From Flavobacterium cerinum (GTDB lineage: Bacteria; Bacteroidota; Bacteroidia; Flavobacteriales; Flavobacteriaceae), in the NCBI RefSeq assembly GCF_004028155.1, contig NZ_SBII01000002.1, positions 310,001 to 374,000 on the forward strand: a stretch of DNA of 64,000 nucleotides, read 5' to 3'. This document shows positions 1-7,736 of the stretch, in pieces. The notes under the pieces were generated by a model, which was not told the DNA's origin, made no database searches, and saw only the letters and a list, made by a program, of their open reading frames with translations. The translations under genes and the position numbers were made by a program. The number at the start of each line of letters is the position of its first letter. Within the stretch, counting starts at the first letter, position 1.

Positions 1-2
1 CG

Positions 3-653
3 GGTGTATTAGTAAACGACTTACTTATATATATGCCTTTTTCTAATGGATTAGTAAAAGAACTTAAAGGAAATGCGGTTAATTTTCAATCGGACATTGC
101 TTTTACTACAGATAGGAATGGTAACCAAAATTGTGCAATAGTGTTCAACGGAACGCAGTTCTTACATATACCAAAAAATGATAGTAACGGAATTGTTCAG
201 AACGATCCGTTTAGTATAAGCCTTTGGTTGAGGATGCAGAATGTTAACAATGATGATCTTGAAAACCTGTTTACAAAAGGAAACATGAGTGGAGAAGGAT
301 TTGAACTTTCTATTTTCAATTTAAATGCGCCAATGTTTAGAGCAGGAGCAGTAAATGTTAAAGATATAGAATGGAGCAATAGTGCTGTATTACCAACAGA
401 TGTTACAAACTGGCATCACTTGGTTGTAACTGTAGATGTTTTTAATACTGTAAAGTTATATCGTGACGGACAACTGCGTAATAGTGCAGAATTGTCTCCG
501 GCACAAATAGGAACCCAAACAATGGATTATTACATTGGTAATAACTTTAAAGGTTTTATGGATGACCTTAGGGTTTATAAAAGATTGTTGTCACCAGAAG
601 AGGTTCAGGTATTATTTAACCTGGAGGGCGATTGCAACACATGTTTAGAATAG
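3..653 (+). CDS. LamG/concanavalin A-like domain protein, 5' end outside window
   Basis: The reading frame is open to the left edge of the window, so the ATG at 33 is probably internal and the gene starts upstream. The visible 216 codons hold a typical LamG/pentraxin-like jelly-roll: an opening LLIYMPFSNG strand, then FSISLWLR, NWHHLVVTVD, KLYRDGQ and the closing GFMDDLRVYKRLLSPEEV motif. Such domains bind carbohydrate or protein ligands in secreted or surface proteins of Bacteroidota. The C-terminus is short (CNTCLE) with no sorting domain visible. The signal peptide and any other domains lie outside the window. A strong hairpin terminator follows, so this is the last gene of its transcript. 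The fold is clear; ligand and role are unknown. Confidence 0.8.
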   Translation, partial: GVLVNDLLIYMPFSNGLVKELKGNAVNFQSDIAFTTDRNGNQNCAIVFNGTQFLHIPKNDSNGIVQNDPFSISLWLRMQNVNNDDLENLFTKGNMSGEGFELSIFNLNAPMFRAGAVNVKDIEWSNSAVLPTDVTNWHHLVVTVDVFNTVKLYRDGQLRNSAELSPAQIGTQTMDYYIGNNFKGFMDDLRVYKRLLSPEEVQVLFNLEGDCNTCLE

Positions 654-687
654 TTGTGTTTTTTTAAATATTCAAGTTTTTTCCACG

Positions 688-717
688 AAAAACCGACCAC
701 TTCCCAGGTCGGTTTTT
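688..717 (+). terminator. Intrinsic terminator after LamG gene
   Basis: Stem AAAAACCGACC / GGTCGGTTTTT with an 8-base loop and a T run, 35 bases after the LamG stop codon. Confidence 0.85.
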
Positions 718-938
718 CAATTTTTAAGCCTATATGATTAATGAGAAGACAAATCTTGTCAGAAAATAAAAAATAAGATTTTTAAAAGTAAAATGAGCAA
801 TTAAATGGTATAAAAACTGTGCTGCTTTTTAAGCTGCATTTTTCTTAACTCTACCCGTTTATATTCAGTATAATAATCAACTGTTATAAGAACTGTTTTT
901 TTATTGCCGTAAACCCTGCAACTTAAGAATCAAATTCT

Positions 939-946
939 TAAATTTG
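939..946 (+). promoter_or_regulatory. -7 promoter box for ffh
   Basis: TAAATTTG matches the Bacteroidota -7 consensus TAnnTTTG. It overlaps a TTG at 944 that could be read as an upstream in-frame start. Transcription should begin around 950, so translation must start at the ATG at 974. No clear TTG -33 element is visible. Confidence 0.6.
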
Positions 947-973
947 CACCTCTATAAAGAAACCCTGAATTTT

Positions 974-2314
974 ATGTTCGATAATTTAAGTGATAAATTA
1001 GATAAGGCCTTTCATATACTTAAAGGGCACGGAAAGATAACCGAGGTAAATGTTGCTGATACCCTTAAAGAAGTTCGTAGGGCATTATTAGATGCCGACG
1101 TTAACTTTAAGATTGCTAAAGATTTTACTACCAAAGTAAAAGAAAAAGCAATTGGCGAAAATGTATTAACTACATTACAGCCGGGCCAGTTAATGGTAAA
1201 GCTTGTTAAAGACGAGCTTACAGAACTGATGGGTGGCGATGCTGCGGGTATTAACCTTTCGGGGGCGCCTACAGTTATATTAATGTCAGGTTTACAGGGT
1301 TCTGGTAAGACTACTTTCTCAGGAAAGCTGGCTAATTTCCTTAAAACGAAGAAAAATAAAAAGCCATTATTAGTAGCGTGTGATATTTATCGCCCGGCGG
1401 CTATTAACCAGTTACATGTAGTAGGTGGGCAGATAGGTGTAGAGGTATACTCTGAAGAGGGAAATAAAAACCCTGTTGAGATTGCACAAAACGCTATTAA
1501 GTATGCTAAAGCAAACGGATTTAACGTAGTTATTGTCGATACTGCGGGTCGTCTTGCTGTAGATGAAGAAATGATGAACGAGATCGCAAACGTTCATAAA
1601 GCTATAGAACCTCATGAAACCTTGTTTGTGGTAGATGCCATGACAGGTCAGGATGCGGTAAATACTGCAAAAGCATTTAACGACAGGTTAAACTTTGACG
1701 GTGTTATCCTTACAAAATTAGATGGTGATACCCGTGGTGGTGCAGCTATCTCAATTAAATCGGTAGTAGACAAGCCTATCAAGTTTATTGGTACAGGTGA
1801 AAAAATGGAAGCTATCGATGTTTTCTATCCAAATCGTATGGCCGAACGTATTCTTGGTATGGGTGACGTTGTGTCGCTTGTAGAAAGAGCTCAGGAGCAG
1901 TATGACGAAGAAGAGGCAAGAAAATTACAAAAGAAGATCGCTAAGAACGAATTTGGTTTTGATGATTTCCTTTCGCAAATACAGCAGGTTAAGAAAATGG
2001 GTAACATGAAAGACCTTGTTGGCATGATACCGGGTGCAGGAAAAGCGTTAAAAGATGTAGAAATAGAAGACGATGCCTTTAAACACATCGAAGCTATTAT
2101 CCATTCTATGACACCGGTAGAAAGAACAAAACCAGCTATTCTTGACGCAAAAAGAAAAACCAGGATCGCAAAAGGGTCGGGTACTTCTATTCAGCAGGTA
2201 AACCAGTTGCTAAAGCAGTTTGATCAGATGAGCAAGATGATGAAAATGATGCAGGGCGGCGGAGGAAAAAACCTGATGCGAATGATGGGCGGAATGAAAG
2301 GCATGAGACCTTAA
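974..2314 (+). CDS. ffh: Signal recognition particle GTPase Ffh (SRP54)
   Basis: Ffh binds signal sequences of nascent membrane proteins and, as a GTPase pair with FtsY, delivers ribosomes to SecYEG. The 446-aa product has the usual family length: an N-terminal four-helix bundle (about 1-90), the GTPase domain with G1 loop GLQGSGKT at 106-113, then DTAGR and TKLDGD, and a methionine-rich M domain ending in MMKMMQGGGG and MRMMGGMKGM. I chose the ATG at 974 (MFDNLSDK, the standard Ffh N-terminus) over the TTG at 944, because the latter lies inside the -7 box. A terminator follows at 2323. Monocistronic; core housekeeping gene. Confidence 0.97.
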   Translation: MFDNLSDKLDKAFHILKGHGKITEVNVADTLKEVRRALLDADVNFKIAKDFTTKVKEKAIGENVLTTLQPGQLMVKLVKDELTELMGGDAAGINLSGAPTVILMSGLQGSGKTTFSGKLANFLKTKKNKKPLLVACDIYRPAAINQLHVVGGQIGVEVYSEEGNKNPVEIAQNAIKYAKANGFNVVIVDTAGRLAVDEEMMNEIANVHKAIEPHETLFVVDAMTGQDAVNTAKAFNDRLNFDGVILTKLDGDTRGGAAISIKSVVDKPIKFIGTGEKMEAIDVFYPNRMAERILGMGDVVSLVERAQEQYDEEEARKLQKKIAKNEFGFDDFLSQIQQVKKMGNMKDLVGMIPGAGKALKDVEIEDDAFKHIEAIIHSMTPVERTKPAILDAKRKTRIAKGSGTSIQQVNQLLKQFDQMSKMMKMMQGGGGKNLMRMMGGMKGMRP

Positions 2315-2322
2315 AAATACTG

Positions 2323-2349
2323 AGGCGCGATTCATCGCGTCTTTTTTTA
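2323..2349 (+). terminator. Intrinsic terminator after ffh
   Basis: Stem AGGCGCGA / TCGCGTCT (8 bp, one G-U pair) with TTCA loop followed by seven T. Confidence 0.8.
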
Positions 2350-2412
2350 TTGAAAATAATTGCCTTTGGCAGGTAATGAAGAAAACATCTATTCAAAATA
2401 AAACAAAAAGGA

Positions 2413-3303
2413 ATGCAGTTATTAGACGGAAAAAAGATTTCGGAAGACATTAAGAATGAGATTGCCGAAGTTGTAAATAAAATGAAAGCTAACGGCGAAA
2501 AAGTACCTCACCTAGCAGCGGTTATTGTAGGTAACGACGGAGCCAGCCTTACATATGTAGGAAGCAAAGTAAAAGCCTGCGAACGTGTAGGATTTGAGTC
2601 TACATTAGTTAAATTGCCAAGTACAATATCTGAACTTGAGCTTTTAAAAGTAATTGAAGGACTTAATCAGGACGATAATATTGATGGTTTTATAGTACAG
2701 TTACCATTGCCAAAACAAATTGACGACCAAAAAGTGCTTATGGCTATCGACCCTAGTAAAGATGTTGATGGTTTCCACCCGGAGAACTTTGGTAAAATGG
2801 CGTTAGATATGACAACATTTATTCCGGCTACTCCATTTGGTATTCTTGAGCTTTTAGAGCGTTATAATGTAGAAACTGCGGGTAAGCATACTGTAGTTAT
2901 TGGCCGCAGCCATATTGTAGGCCGTCCAATGAGTATTCTTATGGGACGTAAAGGTTTCCCTGGAAACTCTACAGTAACGCTAACACACAGCCATACTAAA
3001 AATATAGCGCAGATAACAACACAAGCCGATATTATTATCACTGCACTAGGAGTGCCAAATTACCTTAAAGCTGAAATGGTTAAGGACGATGTGGTAGTAA
3101 TTGACGTTGGTATTACGCGTGTTGCTGATGATACTACTGAAAAAGGATACAGAATTACAGGTGATGTAGATTTTGAGAACGTAAGCAAAAAAGCATCTTT
3201 CATTACTCCGGTTCCGGGTGGTGTTGGGCCAATGACAATTGCTATGCTTCTTAAAAATACTTTGCTTGCAAGAGAAATGAGAAAGACTGCTTTAGGTAAG
3301 TAA
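2413..3303 (+). CDS. folD: Bifunctional methylenetetrahydrofolate dehydrogenase/cyclohydrolase FolD
   Basis: Interconverts 5,10-methylene-, 5,10-methenyl- and 10-formyl-tetrahydrofolate with NADP, supplying one-carbon units for purines and formyl-Met-tRNA. The 296-aa length is standard. Visible signatures are the N-terminal YVGSK with the catalytic Tyr/Lys pair, the substrate loop VQLPLP, the dinucleotide-binding GRSHIVGRP segment and the C-terminal TPVPGGVGPMT motif. The purine-rich AAAAAGGA just before the ATG resembles a weak ribosome-binding site. Flanked by terminators on both sides, so it is transcribed alone. Confidence 0.97.
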   Translation: MQLLDGKKISEDIKNEIAEVVNKMKANGEKVPHLAAVIVGNDGASLTYVGSKVKACERVGFESTLVKLPSTISELELLKVIEGLNQDDNIDGFIVQLPLPKQIDDQKVLMAIDPSKDVDGFHPENFGKMALDMTTFIPATPFGILELLERYNVETAGKHTVVIGRSHIVGRPMSILMGRKGFPGNSTVTLTHSHTKNIAQITTQADIIITALGVPNYLKAEMVKDDVVVIDVGITRVADDTTEKGYRITGDVDFENVSKKASFITPVPGGVGPMTIAMLLKNTLLAREMRKTALGK

Positions 3304-3330
3304 TCTTCTTAGTTATATAAAATAAAAAAG

Positions 3331-3357
3331 CCGATTGTTCTTACAATCGGTTTTTTT
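3331..3357 (+). terminator. Intrinsic terminator after folD
   Basis: Perfect 8-bp stem CCGATTGT / ACAATCGG, TCTT loop, then seven T. Confidence 0.85.
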
Positions 3358-3399
3358 ATGAATTGATAATAAGTATATTTATCATTCAAATTATATCAT

Positions 3400-4620
3400 A
3401 TGCTGAAACGTTTTTTACTATTAGCCCTCTTGTTTGTACCTGTACTACTGATGTCTCAAACAGCACAGGAAATAAAAAAAGCTTATAAAAACAGGGACAA
3501 ATATTTATTTGCTGTACAGGCAGAGAAAAAGAATTTTACCGAAACTATTGATTTTACGGATAAAAGAGATCAAATAGTAATTCAGGTAATTATAGAAGGC
3601 AAAACCTATCATTTTTTGTTTGATACCGGTGCAGTAACGGTTATTTCTACAGAACTGCAGGAAAGGTTAAAACCAAAAGTATTGTTTAGTAATGCATTGA
3701 TAGATGGAGGTGGTAAAGAAAACGTAGAGCAATTTTATAATTTGGGTAGTGTACAAATTGGTAGTGTGAAATTTAATTCAGTAGCTACTGTTGTTACCGA
3801 TCTGTCCAGGTTTGAAAAGCTTTTCTGTGTTAAATTAGATGGTATAATTGGTGCAAATTTACTGCGTACCTGTAATTGGAAAATTGATTATACAAATAAG
3901 AAGCTGCTGTTTTCTGATAAGAAAATAAAACCAGTGGGTGATTTTAGTGAAATAGATTTTGAAGAGAACTTTTCCGGTAGTCCGATACTTAAAACCTACA
4001 TGGGTCAGTATTATTATTTAGCTCTTATGGATACAGGTTATAATGGCTCTTTGTCTATACCTGACAGTTTGTTTTTTAAAAATAGAAAAAGTAAAGAAAT
4101 TAAGCTTAATAAAGGTTTTGGTAAAAGTTCACTAAGTATATATGAAAGTACTCCCGAAACAGAACATGTTGGATTAATGGATAGTATTCATATAGGTAAT
4201 TACTTTGTAAAAGATGTTGAAGTAAAAGTTAATTCAAGTCCCGGTATTTTGATAGGAAATGCACTTTTAAAAAATAGCGGGGAAATTATCATTAATTGGG
4301 CAAAGCATAAACTCTATTTAAGTAATGCAAAAACGAATGAAGCGGCAGTATATAATACGTTTGGTTTTAGTCCGCTTTTTATAGATGGAAAAATTACAAT
4401 TGCATTGCTTTGGGATGAGAGTGAGGCTAAGTTAAAAGGAATTGCTTTAGGAGACGTTATTACGGCTATAAATGACGAGGATGCAAAAAACATTAGCCAG
4501 GAAAGATGGTGTGAGCTATTGAATTCATCCTTTAAAGAAGATTTTATAAAAATAAAAACAATGAGAGGTGATACTATAGAGCGAAGCTATGAACTTAAAA
4601 AAGTTGACCTTTTGAGGTGA
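3400..4620 (+). CDS. Secreted retropepsin-like aspartyl protease with C-terminal PDZ
   Basis: A 406-aa exported protein with signal peptide MLKRFLLLALLFVPVLLMSQ. Two Asp-Thr-Gly sites are visible, FLFDTGA at 75-77 and ALMDTGY at 211-213, each followed by hydrophobic strands. This suggests two retropepsin-like lobes in one chain that could form a complete aspartyl active site. About residues 330-400 look like a PDZ domain (KGIALGDVITAINDED). Families with this DTG-plus-PDZ arrangement are common in Bacteroidota, but their substrates are mostly unknown; action in the periplasm or at the cell surface is inferred. It stands alone between terminators. Confidence 0.8.
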   Translation: MLKRFLLLALLFVPVLLMSQTAQEIKKAYKNRDKYLFAVQAEKKNFTETIDFTDKRDQIVIQVIIEGKTYHFLFDTGAVTVISTELQERLKPKVLFSNALIDGGGKENVEQFYNLGSVQIGSVKFNSVATVVTDLSRFEKLFCVKLDGIIGANLLRTCNWKIDYTNKKLLFSDKKIKPVGDFSEIDFEENFSGSPILKTYMGQYYYLALMDTGYNGSLSIPDSLFFKNRKSKEIKLNKGFGKSSLSIYESTPETEHVGLMDSIHIGNYFVKDVEVKVNSSPGILIGNALLKNSGEIIINWAKHKLYLSNAKTNEAAVYNTFGFSPLFIDGKITIALLWDESEAKLKGIALGDVITAINDEDAKNISQERWCELLNSSFKEDFIKIKTMRGDTIERSYELKKVDLLR

Positions 4621-4642
4621 TTAGCTGACGTAATTAAAATAG

Positions 4643-4675
4643 AAATCCCGATTGTAAAAGCAATCGGGATTTTTA
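4643..4675 (+). terminator. Intrinsic terminator after protease gene
   Basis: Perfect 12-bp stem AAATCCCGATTG / CAATCGGGATTT, 6-base loop, then a T-rich tail. Confidence 0.85.
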
Positions 4676-4718
4676 TTTATATATTTATGAACTAACTAAA
4701 AAAATATAAATACTAATT

Positions 4719-5285
4719 ATGAATAAATTATTACTATTAGTTTCTTTATTGTCAAGTCAACTATTTTTTTCTCAAAATAAAGAGTTGTCATCTGTTTCAG
4801 AATTTATTGATAGATCAAGCTATGTACAGATTAATATGGATGCAAATGAAAAAGCTATTTTTAAATCGGGTTTAGGTGAAACTGTAACTTTCTATCCAGC
4901 TGAGATAATTGATCTTAAAACCAATGAAAAAATGTTAGGTTTAACAGTTGAGTCATTATTTAATGTTGGACAGCAAGGTATGACGCAAATTAATGGATTA
5001 GAAACTGCATGGATTGGAATGGAAGAAATAGGGGATATGATTATCTGGTTAGAGAATTATATAATACCTAATCTCCAAACAGATGCAGGGAAAAATAGGA
5101 CGGTAAAATATATCTTTAATACGAAAGAGATTACTTTGAAATTTGAGATTTATAATACAAAACAAGTTTTTTCAGTAATACTGAATAATACCTATTATCA
5201 TGATAAATATTTTTGGACTGAATCTAAAGTAAAAGAGATTCCAAACGTATTGGCTGTTCTTAAATATTTACAGGCAAAAAAATAA
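4719..5285 (+). CDS. Secreted protein of unknown function
   Basis: I do not recognise this 188-aa protein. It has a clear Sec signal peptide (MNKLLLLVSLLSSQLFFSQ) with no lipobox cysteine, so it should be soluble in the periplasm or exported. The mature part is mixed alpha/beta with no repeats or obvious catalytic motif. The start is the only good ATG and sits after the upstream terminator. Codon use is AT-rich like its neighbours. The long noncoding region downstream suggests it forms a single-gene transcript ending near 5454-5485. Confidence 0.7.
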   Translation: MNKLLLLVSLLSSQLFFSQNKELSSVSEFIDRSSYVQINMDANEKAIFKSGLGETVTFYPAEIIDLKTNEKMLGLTVESLFNVGQQGMTQINGLETAWIGMEEIGDMIIWLENYIIPNLQTDAGKNRTVKYIFNTKEITLKFEIYNTKQVFSVILNNTYYHDKYFWTESKVKEIPNVLAVLKYLQAKK

Positions 5286-5410
5286 TCATCAAAAACAATC
5301 AACGCATAAGAAACTATTTGTTTTGCTTTAGAACAGCTGATTGCGAAACAGAGTTAGAGTGAAAAGATATGACTGTTGTAATTAGTTGTTTTTCTTTTTT
5401 AAGGATTATG

Positions 5411-5446
5411 ATTAGTTTAATTGTGTCATTGTTTTAATGATGTGAA
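5411..5446 (+). repeat. Imperfect direct repeat, copy 1
   Basis: A 36-base segment beginning TTAGTTTAAT at its second base; 29 of 36 positions match the copy at 5716-5751. Each copy is followed by a terminator hairpin. Confidence 0.6.
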
Positions 5447-5453
5447 AATTAGG

Positions 5454-5485
5454 AACCCGATTGTGAGAGCAATTGGGTTTTTTTT
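5454..5485 (+). terminator. Intrinsic terminator
   Basis: Stem AACCCGATTG / CAATTGGGTT (10 bp with one G-U), TGAGAG loop, then a run of T. It may end the 4719 transcript or a small RNA from 5290-5480. Confidence 0.8.
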
Positions 5486-5563
5486 ATAAATAATAACTTA
5501 CATATTTTGAGTATTGTATATTGTGTAAAAAAAAAGGTGGAATTCGTGTTACATAATAATCGA

Positions 5564-5595
5564 CCATTCGTCATCTAATTATTACCACTCGTCAT
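5564..5595 (+). promoter_or_regulatory. LytTR-type operator: CCATTCGTCAT and CCACTCGTCAT, 21-bp period
   Basis: Two 11-bp direct repeats begin at 5564 and 5585, exactly 21 bp apart, and differ at one position. LytTR domains are known to bind paired direct repeats about two helical turns apart. The pair ends 6 bases before a perfect -7 box (5602-5609), so a bound activator would cover the -33 position. Very similar pairs lie at 30097 and 32968. It probably controls the downstream LytS/LytTR operon or its leader. Confidence 0.75.
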
Positions 5596-5601
5596 AAATC
5601 A

Positions 5602-5632
5602 TAAATTTGAAGAGAATATTATTTTACTTTTG
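5602..5632 (+). promoter_or_regulatory. Two candidate -7 boxes downstream of the operator
   Basis: TAAATTTG at 5602-5609 and TACTTTTG at 5625-5632 both match TAnnTTTG. The first abuts the operator; the second has a TTG 15 bases upstream, which is short spacing. Either would give a 5' leader of over 200 bases for the gene at 5848. Confidence 0.5.
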
Positions 5633-5715
5633 AATCACCAATCAATCACCAACCGCCTAAGGGCAAAAAAATTTAAGTTATGGTAACAATAGTCGTTTAC
5701 GTTTTAAAGTCCATA

Positions 5716-5751
5716 GTTAGTTTAATCATGTCATTTTTTTAGTGGTATGAA
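5716..5751 (+). repeat. Imperfect direct repeat, copy 2
   Basis: Second copy of the 36-base segment at 5411-5446, offset by 305 bases. It lies inside the presumed leader of the kinase operon. Confidence 0.6.
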
Positions 5752-5802
5752 TTAATAAGTCAATGTTCAATCATCAATCAATCAACTTATATTTGAGTTA
5801 GT

Positions 5803-5833
5803 CAGGCAGTGTTTACATTGCCTGTCTGTTTTT
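5803..5833 (+). terminator. Terminator hairpin directly before kinase start
   Basis: Stem CAGGCAGTG / CATTGCCTG (9 bp, one G-U), TTTA loop, followed by TCTGTTTTT. It ends 14 bases before the ATG at 5848. This is unusual unless it terminates a small RNA or acts as an attenuator for the operon. Confidence 0.7.
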
Positions 5834-5847
5834 AGAATACTATATCA

Positions 5848-6921
5848 ATGAGGTTATTAAAAAAAACAAAATATCATCTTTATGCTTCGATAGGAGTAAT
5901 TGGATATGTGCTTTGTTCATTGACACTGAGCAAAGTATCCTATCGTATTAAATATGATACTACCACAGATGGTACTACCATGATATTTTATTATATCAGT
6001 GAAGGATTGATTTGCGGTATTTTGGCGTATGCGTTATCTAACATACTGTTGTATTATATAGAAAAGCTCATTGTTTTTAATGACTTGAAAAAGTCGGCAA
6101 TCTGGAAAATGGTTTTGGTCTTTGCAGTTGTAATATTTGTTTATAGTATAATTGTATGGCCTTTATTAGACGCTGCATATACTTTAGTTTCAGGAAATTC
6201 ATCCGGAACCACTTTGTTTATGAAAGCGGCAAACGTACCTTATTTCAGTACCATTTTTATTATCTGGATGTTTGTTGTTATAGCGATTAAGGCATATCAT
6301 CATATTAATCAGGTAAAAATAAGCCAGCTGGAACTGGAATCTAACCTGAGAGAATCACAGCTAAATACACTAAAAGGACAGATCAACCCGCATTTCATGT
6401 TTAACAGTCTTAATAATATAAGAGGGCTTATACTGGAAGATGCGCCAAGGTCCAGAGACATGATTACCCGTCTTTCAGAAATGCTTCGTTACAGTCTTAC
6501 CAAGAATGGAGTGAATACGATTTCATTAAAAGAAGAACTGCAAACGGTAGATAACTACATCGAAATTTCTAAGATCCAGTTCGAAGAACGTTTAAAGTTT
6601 GGTATCGATGTAAATCGTGAAACGCTGAATATAGGTATCCCACCAATGGTTATACAAATGCTGGTTGAAAATGCCGTTAAACATGGTATTGGTAATATAA
6701 AAGAAGGCGGTGAAGTAAACCTGAAAGTAGATTTGCAAAAAGATGAACTTGTCATTATAGTAGAAAACTCAGGAAGTTTGTCTATTACTGAAGGCTCTAC
6801 ACGACTTGGACTTGAAAATATAAAAAGGAGATTGTCATTGCTGTACGGTAATAAGGCTAGTTTTATATTACAGGAAAACGGTAATTTTGTGGAGGCTAAA
6901 ATTATAATTCCGCTGGTATGA
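5848..6921 (+). CDS. LytS-type sensor histidine kinase
   Basis: A 357-aa membrane sensor kinase of the LytS/His_kinase family. Four membrane segments are visible (about 10-30, 48-72, 87-107 and 132-150) with no large extracellular domain. These lead into a short coiled coil and the phospho-acceptor motif QINPHFMFNSLNN with His182. The ATPase part has the N-box ENAVKHGI and GLENIKRRL. It should pass phosphate to the LytTR regulator encoded next, whose ATG overlaps its stop by 4 bases. The operator at 5564-5595 and the hairpin at 5803-5833 suggest autoregulation and possible leader control. The signal sensed is unknown. Confidence 0.92.
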   Translation: MRLLKKTKYHLYASIGVIGYVLCSLTLSKVSYRIKYDTTTDGTTMIFYYISEGLICGILAYALSNILLYYIEKLIVFNDLKKSAIWKMVLVFAVVIFVYSIIVWPLLDAAYTLVSGNSSGTTLFMKAANVPYFSTIFIIWMFVVIAIKAYHHINQVKISQLELESNLRESQLNTLKGQINPHFMFNSLNNIRGLILEDAPRSRDMITRLSEMLRYSLTKNGVNTISLKEELQTVDNYIEISKIQFEERLKFGIDVNRETLNIGIPPMVIQMLVENAVKHGIGNIKEGGEVNLKVDLQKDELVIIVENSGSLSITEGSTRLGLENIKRRLSLLYGNKASFILQENGNFVEAKIIIPLV

Positions 6922-7652
6922 ATGCAATAAAAACTATCATTGTAGAAGACTCAAGGCTGGCTCGTAATGAGCTTAAAGAGCTTATAAAAATGCATCCTGA
7001 ACTGGAAGTTATCGGTGAGGCAGAAAATGTCGATACTGCTTATAAATTGATCAATGAATTGAAGCCGCATTTAATATTTCTGGATATTAATATGCCGGAG
7101 AAAGATGGTTTCGAACTGCTTGAAATGCTTGACGATGTTCCTGTAACTGTATTTACCACTGCTTTTGATGAGTATGCTATTAAGTCTTTCGAATATAATG
7201 CTCTGGATTATCTGCTAAAGCCGATTAACGAAAAACGTTTTGGTGATGCAGTTCAAAAAATAAAAGATAAAATTAATAGTGGCGAAGAAGAGCAGGAGCA
7301 AACTGTCAATTCGTATCTTTTAGAAGAAAGCCAGATCTTTATTAAAGACGGCGAAAAATGCTGGCTGGTAAAAATAGGCGAAATAGGTCTGTTTGAAATT
7401 GTTGGTAATTACACACGAGTTTATTTTAGGGATGATAAACCTTTAATTTATAAGTCACTCAACCAGATCGAAGAGCGTTTGCCTCAAAGTCTTTTCTTCC
7501 GGGCAAACAGGCAGCAAATTATCAATCTGAAATACATTAAGAGCGTCGATAATTGGTTTAATGGAAAGCTTAAAGCAACGATGCAAAATGGCACTGAAGT
7601 CGAAATTTCCCGTCGTCAGTCTTCATTGTTCAAAGATATGTTGAGTCTATAA
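6918..7652 (+). CDS. LytTR-family response regulator
   Basis: A 244-aa regulator with an N-terminal receiver domain (acidic pocket ED at 10-11, phospho-acceptor Asp56 in FLDINMP, switch Thr in VFTTAFDEYA, Lys in LLKPI) and a C-terminal LytTR DNA-binding domain from about 135. The latter has the expected YTRVYF and FFRANRQQIINL segments. LytTR proteins bind as dimers to direct repeats about 21 bp apart, such as those at 5564-5595. Overlaps the kinase by ATGA, so the two are translationally coupled. Confidence 0.93.
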   Translation: MNAIKTIIVEDSRLARNELKELIKMHPELEVIGEAENVDTAYKLINELKPHLIFLDINMPEKDGFELLEMLDDVPVTVFTTAFDEYAIKSFEYNALDYLLKPINEKRFGDAVQKIKDKINSGEEEQEQTVNSYLLEESQIFIKDGEKCWLVKIGEIGLFEIVGNYTRVYFRDDKPLIYKSLNQIEERLPQSLFFRANRQQIINLKYIKSVDNWFNGKLKATMQNGTEVEISRRQSSLFKDMLSL

Positions 7653-7736
7653 CTTGATCTTAATATCTTAAGTAAATTATCATTTCGACTGAAATGTAAT
7701 GAAGCGTAAATCTTATTTCATTTCCAATTAAAAAAA

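Larger units (their letters stand above)
654..973. other. Intergenic stretch before ffh
   Basis: This 320-base stretch holds the LamG terminator (688-717) and the ffh -7 box (939-946). In between (718-938) I see AT-rich sequence with no convincing ORF or RNA. I looked for an SRP RNA because of the ffh neighbour and did not find the conserved apical-loop sequence. Confidence 0.5.
5286..5847. other. Long noncoding region before LytS/LytTR operon
   Basis: This 562-base stretch has no plausible ORF but is full of signals: a terminator at 5454-5485, a LytTR-type operator at 5564-5595, -7 boxes at 5602-5609 and 5625-5632, a 36-base imperfect repeat (5411-5446 and 5716-5751), several AATCA-rich tracts, and a second terminator at 5803-5833 ending only 14 bases before the kinase ATG. 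It may hold a long regulated leader, one or two small RNAs, or both. See the findings. Confidence 0.6.

Noticed and set aside
718..938. SRP RNA gene next to ffh
   Set aside because: The conserved apical-loop sequence of SRP RNA is not present.
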